From an uncultured Bacteroides sp. (GTDB taxonomy: Bacteria > Bacteroidota > Bacteroidia > Bacteroidales > Bacteroidaceae): DNA of 31,377 bases. Of this stretch, positions 24,638 to 31,377 are shown one piece after another (the stretch's first letter is position 1; every line of letters starts with the position of its first letter). The notes below the pieces were generated by a model. That model did not search any database. It saw nothing but the letters and a program-made list of their open reading frames with translations, and was not told the DNA's origin. The stretch covers positions 1-31,377 of the forward strand of contig CAUEFX010000052.1 in the NCBI GenBank assembly GCA_958477465.1. Reading direction: 5' to 3'. Both the position numbers and the translations under genes were made by a program.

Positions 24638-25404
24638 TTGAAATAAAAGGACTCTATAAATCATTCGAAGACAAAGCGGTATTGAAAGACATCAACGCCA
24701 CTTTTGAGAATGGGAAAACCAACCTGATTATCGGGCAGAGCGGTTCAGGAAAAACGGTACTGATGAAATGTATTGTCGGCTTGCTGGCTCCCGAAAAAGG
24801 AGAATTACTATACGACCACCGCAATTTCCTGGCGATGGGCAAAAAGGAGAAGAAGATGTTGCGCAGAGAGATGGGAATGATCTTTCAAAGCGCCGCCCTG
24901 TTCGACTCCATGTCTGTATTGGACAACGTAATGTTTCCATTGAACATGTTCAGTAACGACACATTACGGGACCGTACCAAACGAGCCATGTTCTGCCTCG
25001 ACCGCGTGAATCTGACAGAAGCCAAAGACAAGTTTCCGGGAGAGATCAGTGGAGGTATGCAGAAGCGGGTAGCGATCGCACGGGCCATCGCCCTCAATCC
25101 GCAATACCTGTTTTGTGATGAGCCGAACTCCGGACTCGACCCCAAGACCTCATTAGTGATCGATGATCTTATACACGACATCACCCGGGAATACAACATG
25201 ACGACAATCATCAACACGCATGACATGAACTCCGTGATGGGAATCGGAGAAAAGATCATTTATATCTACGAAGGAAGGAAAGAATGGGAAGGCACAAAAG
25301 ACGACATCTTCACTTCCAGCAACAAACTGCTGAATAATTTCATATTTGCTTCCGACCTGCTCCGTAAAGTAAAAGATGTGGAAATACAAAATATAGAAGG
25401 CTGA
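24634..25404 (+). CDS. mlaF: MlaF-type ABC transporter ATPase (phospholipid transport)
   Basis: ATPase partner of the MlaE permease. 256 residues. Walker A GQSGSGKT at 34-41, signature SGGMQKRVAIARAIA, Walker B LFCDEPNSGLDP, switch His in IINTHDMNSVM. The Q-loop IFQSAALFDSMSV and the ISGGMQKR form are typical of the MlaF/Ttg2A group. The C-terminal tail ends FIFASDLLRKVKD. The MCE protein (MlaD) that would contact lipids in the periplasm must be encoded elsewhere. A terminator follows within 50 bases, ending the two-gene unit. Confidence 0.93.
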   Translation: MIEIKGLYKSFEDKAVLKDINATFENGKTNLIIGQSGSGKTVLMKCIVGLLAPEKGELLYDHRNFLAMGKKEKKMLRREMGMIFQSAALFDSMSVLDNVMFPLNMFSNDTLRDRTKRAMFCLDRVNLTEAKDKFPGEISGGMQKRVAIARAIALNPQYLFCDEPNSGLDPKTSLVIDDLIHDITREYNMTTIINTHDMNSVMGIGEKIIYIYEGRKEWEGTKDDIFTSSNKLLNNFIFASDLLRKVKDVEIQNIEG

Positions 25405-25451
25405 AATTCGACCGACCCAGGCCGATAAGATCATCCACTGCAGCTAAAAGA

Positions 25452-25490
25452 ATAAAGGGCGCACCCGTTTTATCGAGTACGCCCTTTTAT
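25452..25490 (+). terminator. Terminator after mlaF
   Basis: AAAGGGCG (25,454-25,461) pairs with CGCCCTTT (25,480-25,487), then TTATTGT. Lies between the convergent mlaF and der ends. The remaining 200 bases to der hold no gene and no other clear signal. Confidence 0.75.
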
Positions 25491-25689
25491 TGTAAAAAAA
25501 CCAGTTAATAGAATTGACATATATCACCACGACATATTTACTGTCCTCTTCTTCTTCACAAAGCTGCAAGAGAGAGTGATCTCAATTAGCGCTTCAAAGA
25601 TAGGCAAAAAGTTGCATAAAAGCATCACAATAGTCGCTATATTTCAGCAAAAACACGACAAGAAGCATCATGAAGTGTGCTGGCTTACA

Positions 25690-27003
25690 TCATTTCTGAC
25701 GGATATAGATATTTACAGGCGTTCCGGTCAGATTCCATTTCTCACGCATCTTATTTTCAAGGAAACGTTTGTACGGATCCTTCACATATTGCGGCAGATT
25801 GGCGAAAAAGACGAAAGAAGGCACCTGTGTATTAGGAAGCTGGGTTATATATTTAATTTTGATATACTTACCTTTAACCGAAGGGGGCGGATAGGCCTCT
25901 ATCAACGGAAGCATCTCCTCATTCAACCGTGCAGTAGGAATCTTGATCGTCCGGTTTTCGTAAACGATACGAGCTTCTTCCAGCACTTTCAGGATACGCT
26001 GTTTGGTCAATGCGGAAGCAAAAACAATAGGGAAATCCACAAAAGGAGCAAAACGCGAACGGATAGCTTCTTCAAAAGTCTTCATGACCTTTGCCGTTTT
26101 ATCCTCTACCAAATCCCATTTGTTCACCACCACCACAAGTCCCTTCTGATTCCTCTGGATCAAAGAAAATATGTTCAAATCCTGGCTCTCGATACCGCGG
26201 GTGGCATCCAGCATCAAGATACATACGTCTGCACTCTCGATAGAGCGAATGGAACGGACCACCGAGTAATACTCCAAGTCCTCATTCACTTTACTTTTCT
26301 TACGGATACCTGCCGTATCGACCAGATAAAAGTCGAAACCGAATTTGTTATACCGGGTATAGATAGAGTCACGCGTAGTGCCGGCTATCTCAGTCACAAT
26401 ATTCCGTTCTTCACCGATAAACGCATTAACAATAGACGATTTTCCGGCATTCGGACGTCCTACCACCGCAAAGCGAGGGATGTCATCATCCAGAATTTCT
26501 TCTGATTCCCTCTTGAATTTGCTGACGATCAAGTCCATCAAATCACCCGTACCACTACCGCTTATTGCAGAAATACAGTACGGATCTCCCAATCCCAAAC
26601 TGTAAAATTCGGGGGCATTATATCTTAATTCATTATTATCCGTCTTATTGGCTACCATGATTACCGGGCTCTTTGCACGCCGCAGAATTGCGGCGACCTG
26701 CATATCCAGATCCGTAACCCCATTCATCACATCTACCACAAACAAAATTACATCGGCTTCATCCACCGCCATCAATACCTGTTTGCGGATCTCCTCTTCA
26801 AAAATATCATCCGAATTGACTACCCATCCACCGGTATCAACCACAGAGAACTCACGGCCCAGCCATTCCGACTTGCCATATTGTCTGTCACGGGTCGTTC
26901 CCGCTTCGTCATTCACGATTGCCTGACGAGTTTTAGTCAAGCGATTAAACAAAGTCGACTTTCCCACATTGGGACGTCCCACAATTGCAACTAAATTTCC
27001 CAT
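25690..27003 (-). CDS. der: Ribosome biogenesis GTPase Der (EngA)
   Basis: Double GTPase needed for 50S subunit assembly. 437 residues, family-typical. First G-domain: G1 GRPNVGKST at 9-17, G3 DTGGW, G4 NKTD at 119-122. Second G-domain: G1 GRPNAGKSS at 182-190, G3 DTAG, G4 NKWD. A KH-like C-terminal domain follows (PPPSVKGKYIKIKYITQLPN). It starts 48 bases after the end of era, on the same strand, so the two ribosome-assembly GTPases are very likely co-transcribed. Confidence 0.97.
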   Translation of the reverse strand: MGNLVAIVGRPNVGKSTLFNRLTKTRQAIVNDEAGTTRDRQYGKSEWLGREFSVVDTGGWVVNSDDIFEEEIRKQVLMAVDEADVILFVVDVMNGVTDLDMQVAAILRRAKSPVIMVANKTDNNELRYNAPEFYSLGLGDPYCISAISGSGTGDLMDLIVSKFKRESEEILDDDIPRFAVVGRPNAGKSSIVNAFIGEERNIVTEIAGTTRDSIYTRYNKFGFDFYLVDTAGIRKKSKVNEDLEYYSVVRSIRSIESADVCILMLDATRGIESQDLNIFSLIQRNQKGLVVVVNKWDLVEDKTAKVMKTFEEAIRSRFAPFVDFPIVFASALTKQRILKVLEEARIVYENRTIKIPTARLNEEMLPLIEAYPPPSVKGKYIKIKYITQLPNTQVPSFVFFANLPQYVKDPYKRFLENKMREKWNLTGTPVNIYIRQK

Positions 27004-27051
27004 AGTCTACACGTTATTTTTACGACTGTCACAGTCGTATGAATATACTTC

Positions 27052-27933
27052 TTAATCTAACTGATAACCGAAATTACGGAGTTCCTTATCCGAACTACGC
27101 CAATCCTTATCCACTTTCACATACGTCTCCAAAAAGATCGTTTTTCCAAAGAACCGTTCCAAATCACGACGAGCCTCCGTGGCCACCTTCTTCAGTGCTT
27201 TTCCCTGTTTCCCGATAATAATTCCCTTTTGCGAATCACGCTCAACGTAAATCACTGCATGGATATGTATCATCTTCGCCTCTTCTTTGAATTGCTCCAC
27301 GACCACTTCCACCGAGTAAGGTATCTCCTTATCATAGTACAACAGGATTTTCTCACGGATAATTTCGTTCACAAAGAAGCGTGCAGGCTTATCCGTCCAT
27401 TGATCTTTTCCAAAATAGGGTGGTGAATCCGGAAGCAACTCCTTCACCCGTTTCATCACATAGTCAATATTGAACTTCGAAGCCGCCGAGATCGGAATAA
27501 TTTCGGCCTGCGGGAGCAATGCTTTCCACTCTTCCACCAGCTGAATCAGTTTTTCCTGATTGGTAAGGTCTATCTTATTAATAAGTAAAAGTACCGGTAC
27601 GGTCATTTTACGTACTTTCTCAATAAACTCGTTATTTTTGTCAGGAGTCTCTATCACATCCGTTACATAAAGCAGAATGTCCGCATCCGTCAGTGCCGAT
27701 GTTGAAAAGTTCAGCATCGATTCCTGCAACTTATAGTTCGGTTTCAAGACTCCCGGAGTATCGGAGAAAACAATCTGCATGTCATCCGTATTATAAATTC
27801 CCATAATACGATGACGAGTGGTCTGTGCTTTAAAAGTCGCTATCGAGACCCGTTCGCCTACCAGTACATTCATCAATGTCGACTTACCGACATTCGGATT
27901 ACCTACTATGTTTACAAAACCTGCTTTATGCAT
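27052..27933 (-). CDS. era: GTPase Era
   Basis: Binds 16S rRNA near its 3' end and assists 30S maturation. 293 residues. G1 GNPNVGKST at 11-19, G3 DTPG (SDTPGVLKP), G4 NKID, and a C-terminal KH domain with the GxxG loop in GIIIGKQGKALKKVATEARR. The start codon is an ATG with the usual N-terminal MHKAGFVNIVG. A fabH terminator lies about 22 bases upstream, so either a promoter is embedded there or readthrough is used; none is obvious in the short spacer. Confidence 0.97.
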   Translation of the reverse strand: MHKAGFVNIVGNPNVGKSTLMNVLVGERVSIATFKAQTTRHRIMGIYNTDDMQIVFSDTPGVLKPNYKLQESMLNFSTSALTDADILLYVTDVIETPDKNNEFIEKVRKMTVPVLLLINKIDLTNQEKLIQLVEEWKALLPQAEIIPISAASKFNIDYVMKRVKELLPDSPPYFGKDQWTDKPARFFVNEIIREKILLYYDKEIPYSVEVVVEQFKEEAKMIHIHAVIYVERDSQKGIIIGKQGKALKKVATEARRDLERFFGKTIFLETYVKVDKDWRSSDKELRNFGYQLD

Positions 27934-27954
27934 CGCCCTTCATTTATTGGTTTA

Positions 27955-27992
27955 GACAAAAAAACGCATCGAATCGAAATAAGATGCGTTTT
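27955..27992 (-). terminator. Terminator after fabH
   Basis: AAAACGCATC (27,961-27,970) pairs with GATGCGTTTT (27,983-27,992). On the minus strand the stem is followed by a T run (complement of ACAAAAAAA). It separates fabH from era. Confidence 0.8.
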
Positions 27993-28020
27993 ATGTGTTA
28001 TATATCAGTAACGTCCGTTA

Positions 28021-29025
28021 CTATTCCTTCTTTCCATCATAGCCCCACTTCACATAAACAGCTCCCCAGGTAAATCCTGCGCCGAATGCTGTAAAGATCA
28101 AGTTATCACCTTTTTTGAGTTTATCTTCGAAATCCCAGATACAAAGCGGTAAAGTACCCGCACTGGTATTTCCATACCTGTCGATATTTACCAATACCTT
28201 TTCTATCGGGAGTTCCAACCGGTGAGCCACCGCATCGATAATACGCATATTAGCCTGATGAGGAACGACCCAGTCGATATTGTCTTTATTCAGATTATTA
28301 CGTTCTGCAATCGCTGCACAGCTATCCGACATGTTAGAAACTGCATATTTGAACACAGTTCTACCTTCCTGATAGATATAGTGCATGTGGTTATCCACCG
28401 TAAAATAAGAAGGAGGACAGACCGATCCGCCCGCTTTCATGTGCAAAAAGGGCAAGCCCTTACCATCGGTTCTCAAAAGAGCATCCATGACCCCTACATC
28501 TTCAGTAGTAGGTTCTATCATAAAAGCAGCTGCACCATCACCAAAGATAGGACACGTAGCACGGTCCGTATAGTCCACCATCGACGACATCTTGTCTGCA
28601 CCTACAATAATGATTTTTTTATATCTTCCCGAGCGAATAAAATTAGCAGCTGTTTCCATCAAAAACAAAAAGCCGCTACAAGCCGCTTGCAAATCAAAAG
28701 CAAATGCATTTTTAAGTCCGAGTTTATCGCAAAGAATAGAAGCAGTGGAAGGGAAGTGATAGTCTGGAGTAGTAGTAGCAACAACAACCAAATCAATGTC
28801 GTCAGGATTAGCACCGGTTTTCTTCATCAGTTGCCGGCAAGCCTTACGGGCCATGTAAGAAGTACCCAATCCTTCTTCATTCAGGATTCGTCTTTCTCTT
28901 ACCCCGATACGAGTCATAATCCACTCGTCATTAGTATCTACCATTTTTGATATCTCGTCATTAGTCAAGACATAATCAGGTACATATCCACCGACTCCTG
29001 TGATTACTGCATTTATTTTTTCCAT
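28021..29025 (-). CDS. fabH: Beta-ketoacyl-ACP synthase III
   Basis: Condenses acetyl- or short branched acyl-CoA with malonyl-ACP to start fatty acid synthesis. 334 residues. The catalytic triad is intact: Cys116 (AACSGF), His256 (PHQAN), Asn286 (GNTSAG). Thiolase-fold blocks such as FGDGAAAFMI are present. Its place after rpmF matches the common yceD-rpmF-(plsX)-fabH order, except that plsX is missing. It is followed by a terminator. In Bacteroides the preferred primer may be branched, but the sequence does not show which. Confidence 0.96.
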   Translation of the reverse strand: MEKINAVITGVGGYVPDYVLTNDEISKMVDTNDEWIMTRIGVRERRILNEEGLGTSYMARKACRQLMKKTGANPDDIDLVVVATTTPDYHFPSTASILCDKLGLKNAFAFDLQAACSGFLFLMETAANFIRSGRYKKIIIVGADKMSSMVDYTDRATCPIFGDGAAAFMIEPTTEDVGVMDALLRTDGKGLPFLHMKAGGSVCPPSYFTVDNHMHYIYQEGRTVFKYAVSNMSDSCAAIAERNNLNKDNIDWVVPHQANMRIIDAVAHRLELPIEKVLVNIDRYGNTSAGTLPLCIWDFEDKLKKGDNLIFTAFGAGFTWGAVYVKWGYDGKKE

Positions 29026-29052
29026 TAATTCAATTTTAATTTAGCAATACAT

Positions 29053-29103
29053 CTTAATACTTAAAGCAGCCGGAGAGCAAAGCTCCCTGGCTGTCTGATT
29101 AAG
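29053..29103 (-). promoter_or_regulatory. Structured spacer hairpin between rpmF and fabH
   Basis: CTTAAT/ATTAAG outer arms, CAGCC/GGCTG and GGAG/CTCC inner arms form a compound hairpin. There is no T run, so it is more likely a processing or attenuation structure than a full terminator, allowing partial expression of fabH relative to ribosomal protein L32. Confidence 0.35.
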
Positions 29104-29130
29104 TATAAGTCTATTCAGACTACGCTGTAA

Positions 29131-29316
29131 TTATACAGCAGCCTCTTTTTCGATTGCGAGTTTACCTCTGTAGTATCCGCAAGCTCCACATACAGTGTGA
29201 TAAACATGCCATTCTCCACAATTCGGGCAAATAGCCAATGTCGGAGCTACAGCTTTATCATGAGTTCTTCTCTTCGCAGTTCTTGTTTTTGATTGTCTTC
29301 TCTTAGGATGTGCCAT
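29131..29316 (-). CDS. rpmF: 50S ribosomal protein L32
   Basis: 61 residues, family-typical: MAHPKRRQSKTRTAKRRTHD start and a four-cysteine zinc ribbon, Cys30, Cys33, Cys43, Cys46 (CPNC...CGAC). This is the zinc-binding form of L32. It begins 12 bases after the yceD-like stop, hence co-transcribed, the standard arrangement. Ends in an acidic tail, IEKEAAV. Confidence 0.97.
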   Translation of the reverse strand: MAHPKRRQSKTRTAKRRTHDKAVAPTLAICPNCGEWHVYHTVCGACGYYRGKLAIEKEAAV

Positions 29317-29328
29317 TTTCTTAAAACT

Positions 29329-29907
29329 TTAATTATTATCTAATATTTTTTTTAATTCATTCCATCGGGGATCTGTCTGTTCTTCGGCTTCATCTACAAC
29401 AATATCATCTGCGCCATCTGATTCAAACGTTTCATCTCCATCTTCATCCGCATTTGTCCTCAAATGCTTGCTTAGCTTGCTGGTCATTGCCTTATTGCAT
29501 TTTCCCGGAGCATGTACATGCTTCATCGGAATAGCCAAAGCAATGAATTCATACATAAACCATGCAACATTGATTTCCCCTTCTTCTTCGGGAATCACAA
29601 TCAGGTTGTCCCCCTCTTCTGCATATTCATGGCCAAACTTAACCATCAGTTTATCAGAAGAGCTTACAGGTTGTTCCATTTCATCCAAACACCGGTCACA
29701 AGGCACCCACACCACGCCATCGGTTTGGAAGTTCAATTCAAAAGCACGAGACGTTCTTTTCACAGTCAACTCTACGTTAACCTTACCTTTCTGAACCTCA
29801 GGGCCATCAATGTGAGCGAAATACAGGTTATCCAGTACAAATTCATATTTCACCGAATCCGACTGCATTCCTTTCAAATCTATTTTGTATTTATCAAACT
29901 TTCCCAA
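29329..29907 (-). CDS. YceD/DUF177 family protein, ribosome-associated
   Basis: 192 residues with the conserved DUF177 core: CDRC at residues 70-73 within WVPCDRCLDEMEQPV, and later EEEGEINVAWFMYEFIALAIP with HVHAPGKC. In other bacteria this family is encoded just before rpmF and has been linked to 23S rRNA accumulation or maturation. The C-terminal region (about 150-180) is very acidic and low in complexity (ADEDGDETFESDGADDIVVD). First gene of the yceD-rpmF-fabH unit; a TACCTTTG box lies 23 bases upstream. Confidence 0.85.
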   Translation of the reverse strand: MGKFDKYKIDLKGMQSDSVKYEFVLDNLYFAHIDGPEVQKGKVNVELTVKRTSRAFELNFQTDGVVWVPCDRCLDEMEQPVSSSDKLMVKFGHEYAEEGDNLIVIPEEEGEINVAWFMYEFIALAIPMKHVHAPGKCNKAMTSKLSKHLRTNADEDGDETFESDGADDIVVDEAEEQTDPRWNELKKILDNN

Positions 29908-29929
29908 AGCTTCACTTTTTTAATTGTTG

Positions 29930-29937
29930 CAAAGGTA
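29930..29937 (-). promoter_or_regulatory. Putative -7 box of the yceD-rpmF-fabH operon
   Basis: Minus-strand TACCTTTG (complement of CAAAGGTA) fits TAnnTTTG exactly and lies 23 bases before the ATG. A -33 TTTG is not clear. Confidence 0.5.
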
Positions 29938-30063
29938 CGAAAAAAGCCTAAATATTCTGTTCTTCATCTTTCATTTTCCCTACAAGAACAAGAAGATAGA
30001 CAGAATTCGGGCGACAAAGATACAAATAATAATCCTCATAACACACAAATTATCAGTAAATAT

Positions 30064-31209
30064 TCACTTTTTAAGTTCTATTCTAAATACTGTACCTTTA
30101 TTTAGCTCCGATTGTTTTACGTAAATACGCCCTGAGTGGTACTCTTCTACGATTCTACGGGCCAATGACAATCCCAGTCCCCAGCCTCTCTTTTTCGTTG
30201 TATAGCCGGGCGTAAAAATAGTTTGGTGCTTACTTTTAATAATTCCTTTTCCCGTATCCTCCACGTCGATATACCAACGGGTGGCAGCCTCCGTAACAGA
30301 CACTGTTATCTTTCCAACCCCATCCATCGCATCTATCGCATTCTTACACAAATTCTCGATTACCCATCCGAACAACGAAGCATTCAGAGGGATAATAATA
30401 TTCTTTTCGGGCAAATGGGTAACAATCTCCACCTTATTCGAAGTACGGCGTGCCATGTATTCAGTTACTTCTTTCAGTAACTTACCCAAATCCACCTGTT
30501 CCATTTCGGGGGCAGAGCCGATCTTCGAAAAGCGATTGGCTATCATTTGCAACCGGGCGACATCCTCGGTCATGCAAGGAATCAAATTATCCGAAGGGTA
30601 TGCACTTTTCAGTAATTCCGTCCAAGCCATCAGAGAAGAGATAGGGGTTCCCAACTGATGAGCCGTCTCTTTGGACAGTCCGACCCATACTTTGTTCTGT
30701 TCGGCCTTCTTTGAACTAAGTAAGGCAAATATGGCTACCAGCACAAAAATAAGCACTACCCCTAACTGCACGTAAGGATAAACGGAAAGGCGTGTCAACA
30801 TCAAAGAATCCTGATAATAGACATCAATATAATCGCTACCGGAGGATAAATTAATTCGGATTACACTTCCGCTATGCTTAAAACGTCCCAACTGTTTATA
30901 GAGGAAAGCAACCGAGTCATTGGAGGCAATCTCTATATTCCGATAAGTCTGGATATTCCCCTCCGCATCGGAAACGATCACCGGAATCGTATTGTTGGCA
31001 TTCAATACTTTCAAAACCAGATTAAGGTCTACATTCTCATCAGCAACGCTGAAAGCACGCATTGCTTCAGCCCAAACCTCCATTTTGAGCCGTTCCTCCA
31101 TTGAAAGGTCCTTTACCAACCGATGAGAGAAATACAAAGAAGCTACCGCTATGATAACAGCAGAGATCACTAATATAACCTTAATACGACGGATATCAAT
31201 AAATTGCAT
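30064..31209 (-). CDS. Membrane sensor histidine kinase
   Basis: 381 residues. Transmembrane segment 1 at about 11-28 (VILVISAVIIAVASLYF), an extracytoplasmic sensor of about 115 residues, transmembrane segment 2 at about 146-165 (YVQLGVVLIFVLVAIFALL). The kinase follows at once with no HAMP domain: His184 in ETAHQLGTPISSLMAW, N box ENLCKNAIDAM with Asn290, G1 DTGKGI (318-323), G2 GWGLGLSLA (342-350). It should autophosphorylate and pass phosphate to a response regulator, but none is in the window. The signal is unknown. It has its own spacer on both sides, so it is probably transcribed alone or with a gene beyond the right edge. Confidence 0.92.
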   Translation of the reverse strand: MQFIDIRRIKVILVISAVIIAVASLYFSHRLVKDLSMEERLKMEVWAEAMRAFSVADENVDLNLVLKVLNANNTIPVIVSDAEGNIQTYRNIEIASNDSVAFLYKQLGRFKHSGSVIRINLSSGSDYIDVYYQDSLMLTRLSVYPYVQLGVVLIFVLVAIFALLSSKKAEQNKVWVGLSKETAHQLGTPISSLMAWTELLKSAYPSDNLIPCMTEDVARLQMIANRFSKIGSAPEMEQVDLGKLLKEVTEYMARRTSNKVEIVTHLPEKNIIIPLNASLFGWVIENLCKNAIDAMDGVGKITVSVTEAATRWYIDVEDTGKGIIKSKHQTIFTPGYTTKKRGWGLGLSLARRIVEEYHSGRIYVKQSELNKGTVFRIELKK

Positions 31210-31275
31210 ACAAAACTGATTTATTAATATATAAACGGGCTGTTCGGTGCAATATTATGCAAGAAGGTGAGGAAT

Positions 31276-31377
31276 TCACCACAGAGTAGCACAGAGTTCC
31301 ACAGAGTTCTGTTGTCGGGAGGCAATTCGTGGTCATACACGTCTCATCAACGAATAAGAAACTCTGTGGAACCCTGT
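31276..31377. repeat. CACAGAGTT inverted intergenic repeat, running off the window
   Basis: Three CACAGAGT copies (31,280-31,307), then ACAGAGTTCCACAGAGTT (31,291-31,308) facing its complement AACTCTGTGGAACCCTGT (31,360-31,377) with one mismatch. The pairing continues to the last base, so the right arm probably extends outside. The core is shared with the tig terminator. Confidence 0.6.

Noticed and set aside
25588..25625. A-rich stretch with GCAAAAAGTTGCATAAA similar to a stretch at 21,405-21,430
   Set aside because: The similarity is short and A-rich and no second signal supports a shared site.
25576..26505. Plus-strand frame (309 codons) opposite der
   Set aside because: Antisense of the conserved GTPase; no domain and no promoter.
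1..31377. CRISPR arrays, tRNA and rRNA genes, origin or phage integration sites
   Set aside because: No regularly spaced repeats with spacers, no cloverleaf or rRNA-like sequence, and no integrase were seen.

Overview
The window looks like a chromosomal segment of a Bacteroides species (order Bacteroidales, B. fragilis/thetaiotaomicron group). The grounds are protein style (an OmpA-family outer membrane protein with a beta-barrel N-domain, an OstA-like protein, three SurA-like periplasmic proteins in a row, a single-RRM RNA-binding protein, a 61-residue zinc-type L32), weak Shine-Dalgarno sites, and Bacteroides sigma-ABfr promoter boxes (TAnnTTTG at -7, in the best case with TTTG 19 bp upstream, before tig). 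Nothing was searched; identities rest on recognisable motifs and gene order.

Layout. Bases 1-2,900 are a visibly AT-rich accessory patch. It holds a partial membrane-anchored protein, an N-terminal scrap of a transposase, two orphan membrane/secreted proteins, a short fragment, and a compact minus-strand cassette of three overlapping genes. That cassette is a toxin-tip-like protein, a previously hidden 57-residue protein, and a DUF1493 (acyl-carrier-like) protein. From trpS (3,008) on, the window is mostly housekeeping. A minus-strand block from 13,378 to 5,650 encodes a PpiC-type chaperone, a SurA-like lipoprotein, SurA, an OstA-like LPS-transport protein, a small membrane protein and MutL. 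It is preceded by guaB and recQ (17,321-13,525) and followed downstream by ompA.

From 21,012 to 17,605 lies tig-clpP-clpX, a protein folding and proteolysis cluster in which a terminator separates tig from clpP. Between tig and an RRM protein gene is a roughly 1.2 kb gene-less stretch. I read most of it as a non-autonomous mobile element of about 989 bp, with 27-bp terminal inverted repeats and a 10-bp direct repeat at the ends. Its interior is rich in hairpins.

After the RRM gene come a GNAT acetyltransferase pseudogene, lptB (minus), the divergent mlaE-mlaF lipid-transport pair, then a minus-strand series: a sensor histidine kinase, a YceD-like protein, rpmF, fabH, era and der. The window ends in an inverted CACAGAGTT repeat that probably continues beyond it.

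Functional theme: cell envelope building (SurA, OstA-like, OmpA, LptB, MlaEF, FabH), ribosome biogenesis (YceD, L32, Era, Der) and protein quality control (Tig, ClpXP). The unusual material is the 1-2.9 kb patch and the 21.2-22.2 kb element.
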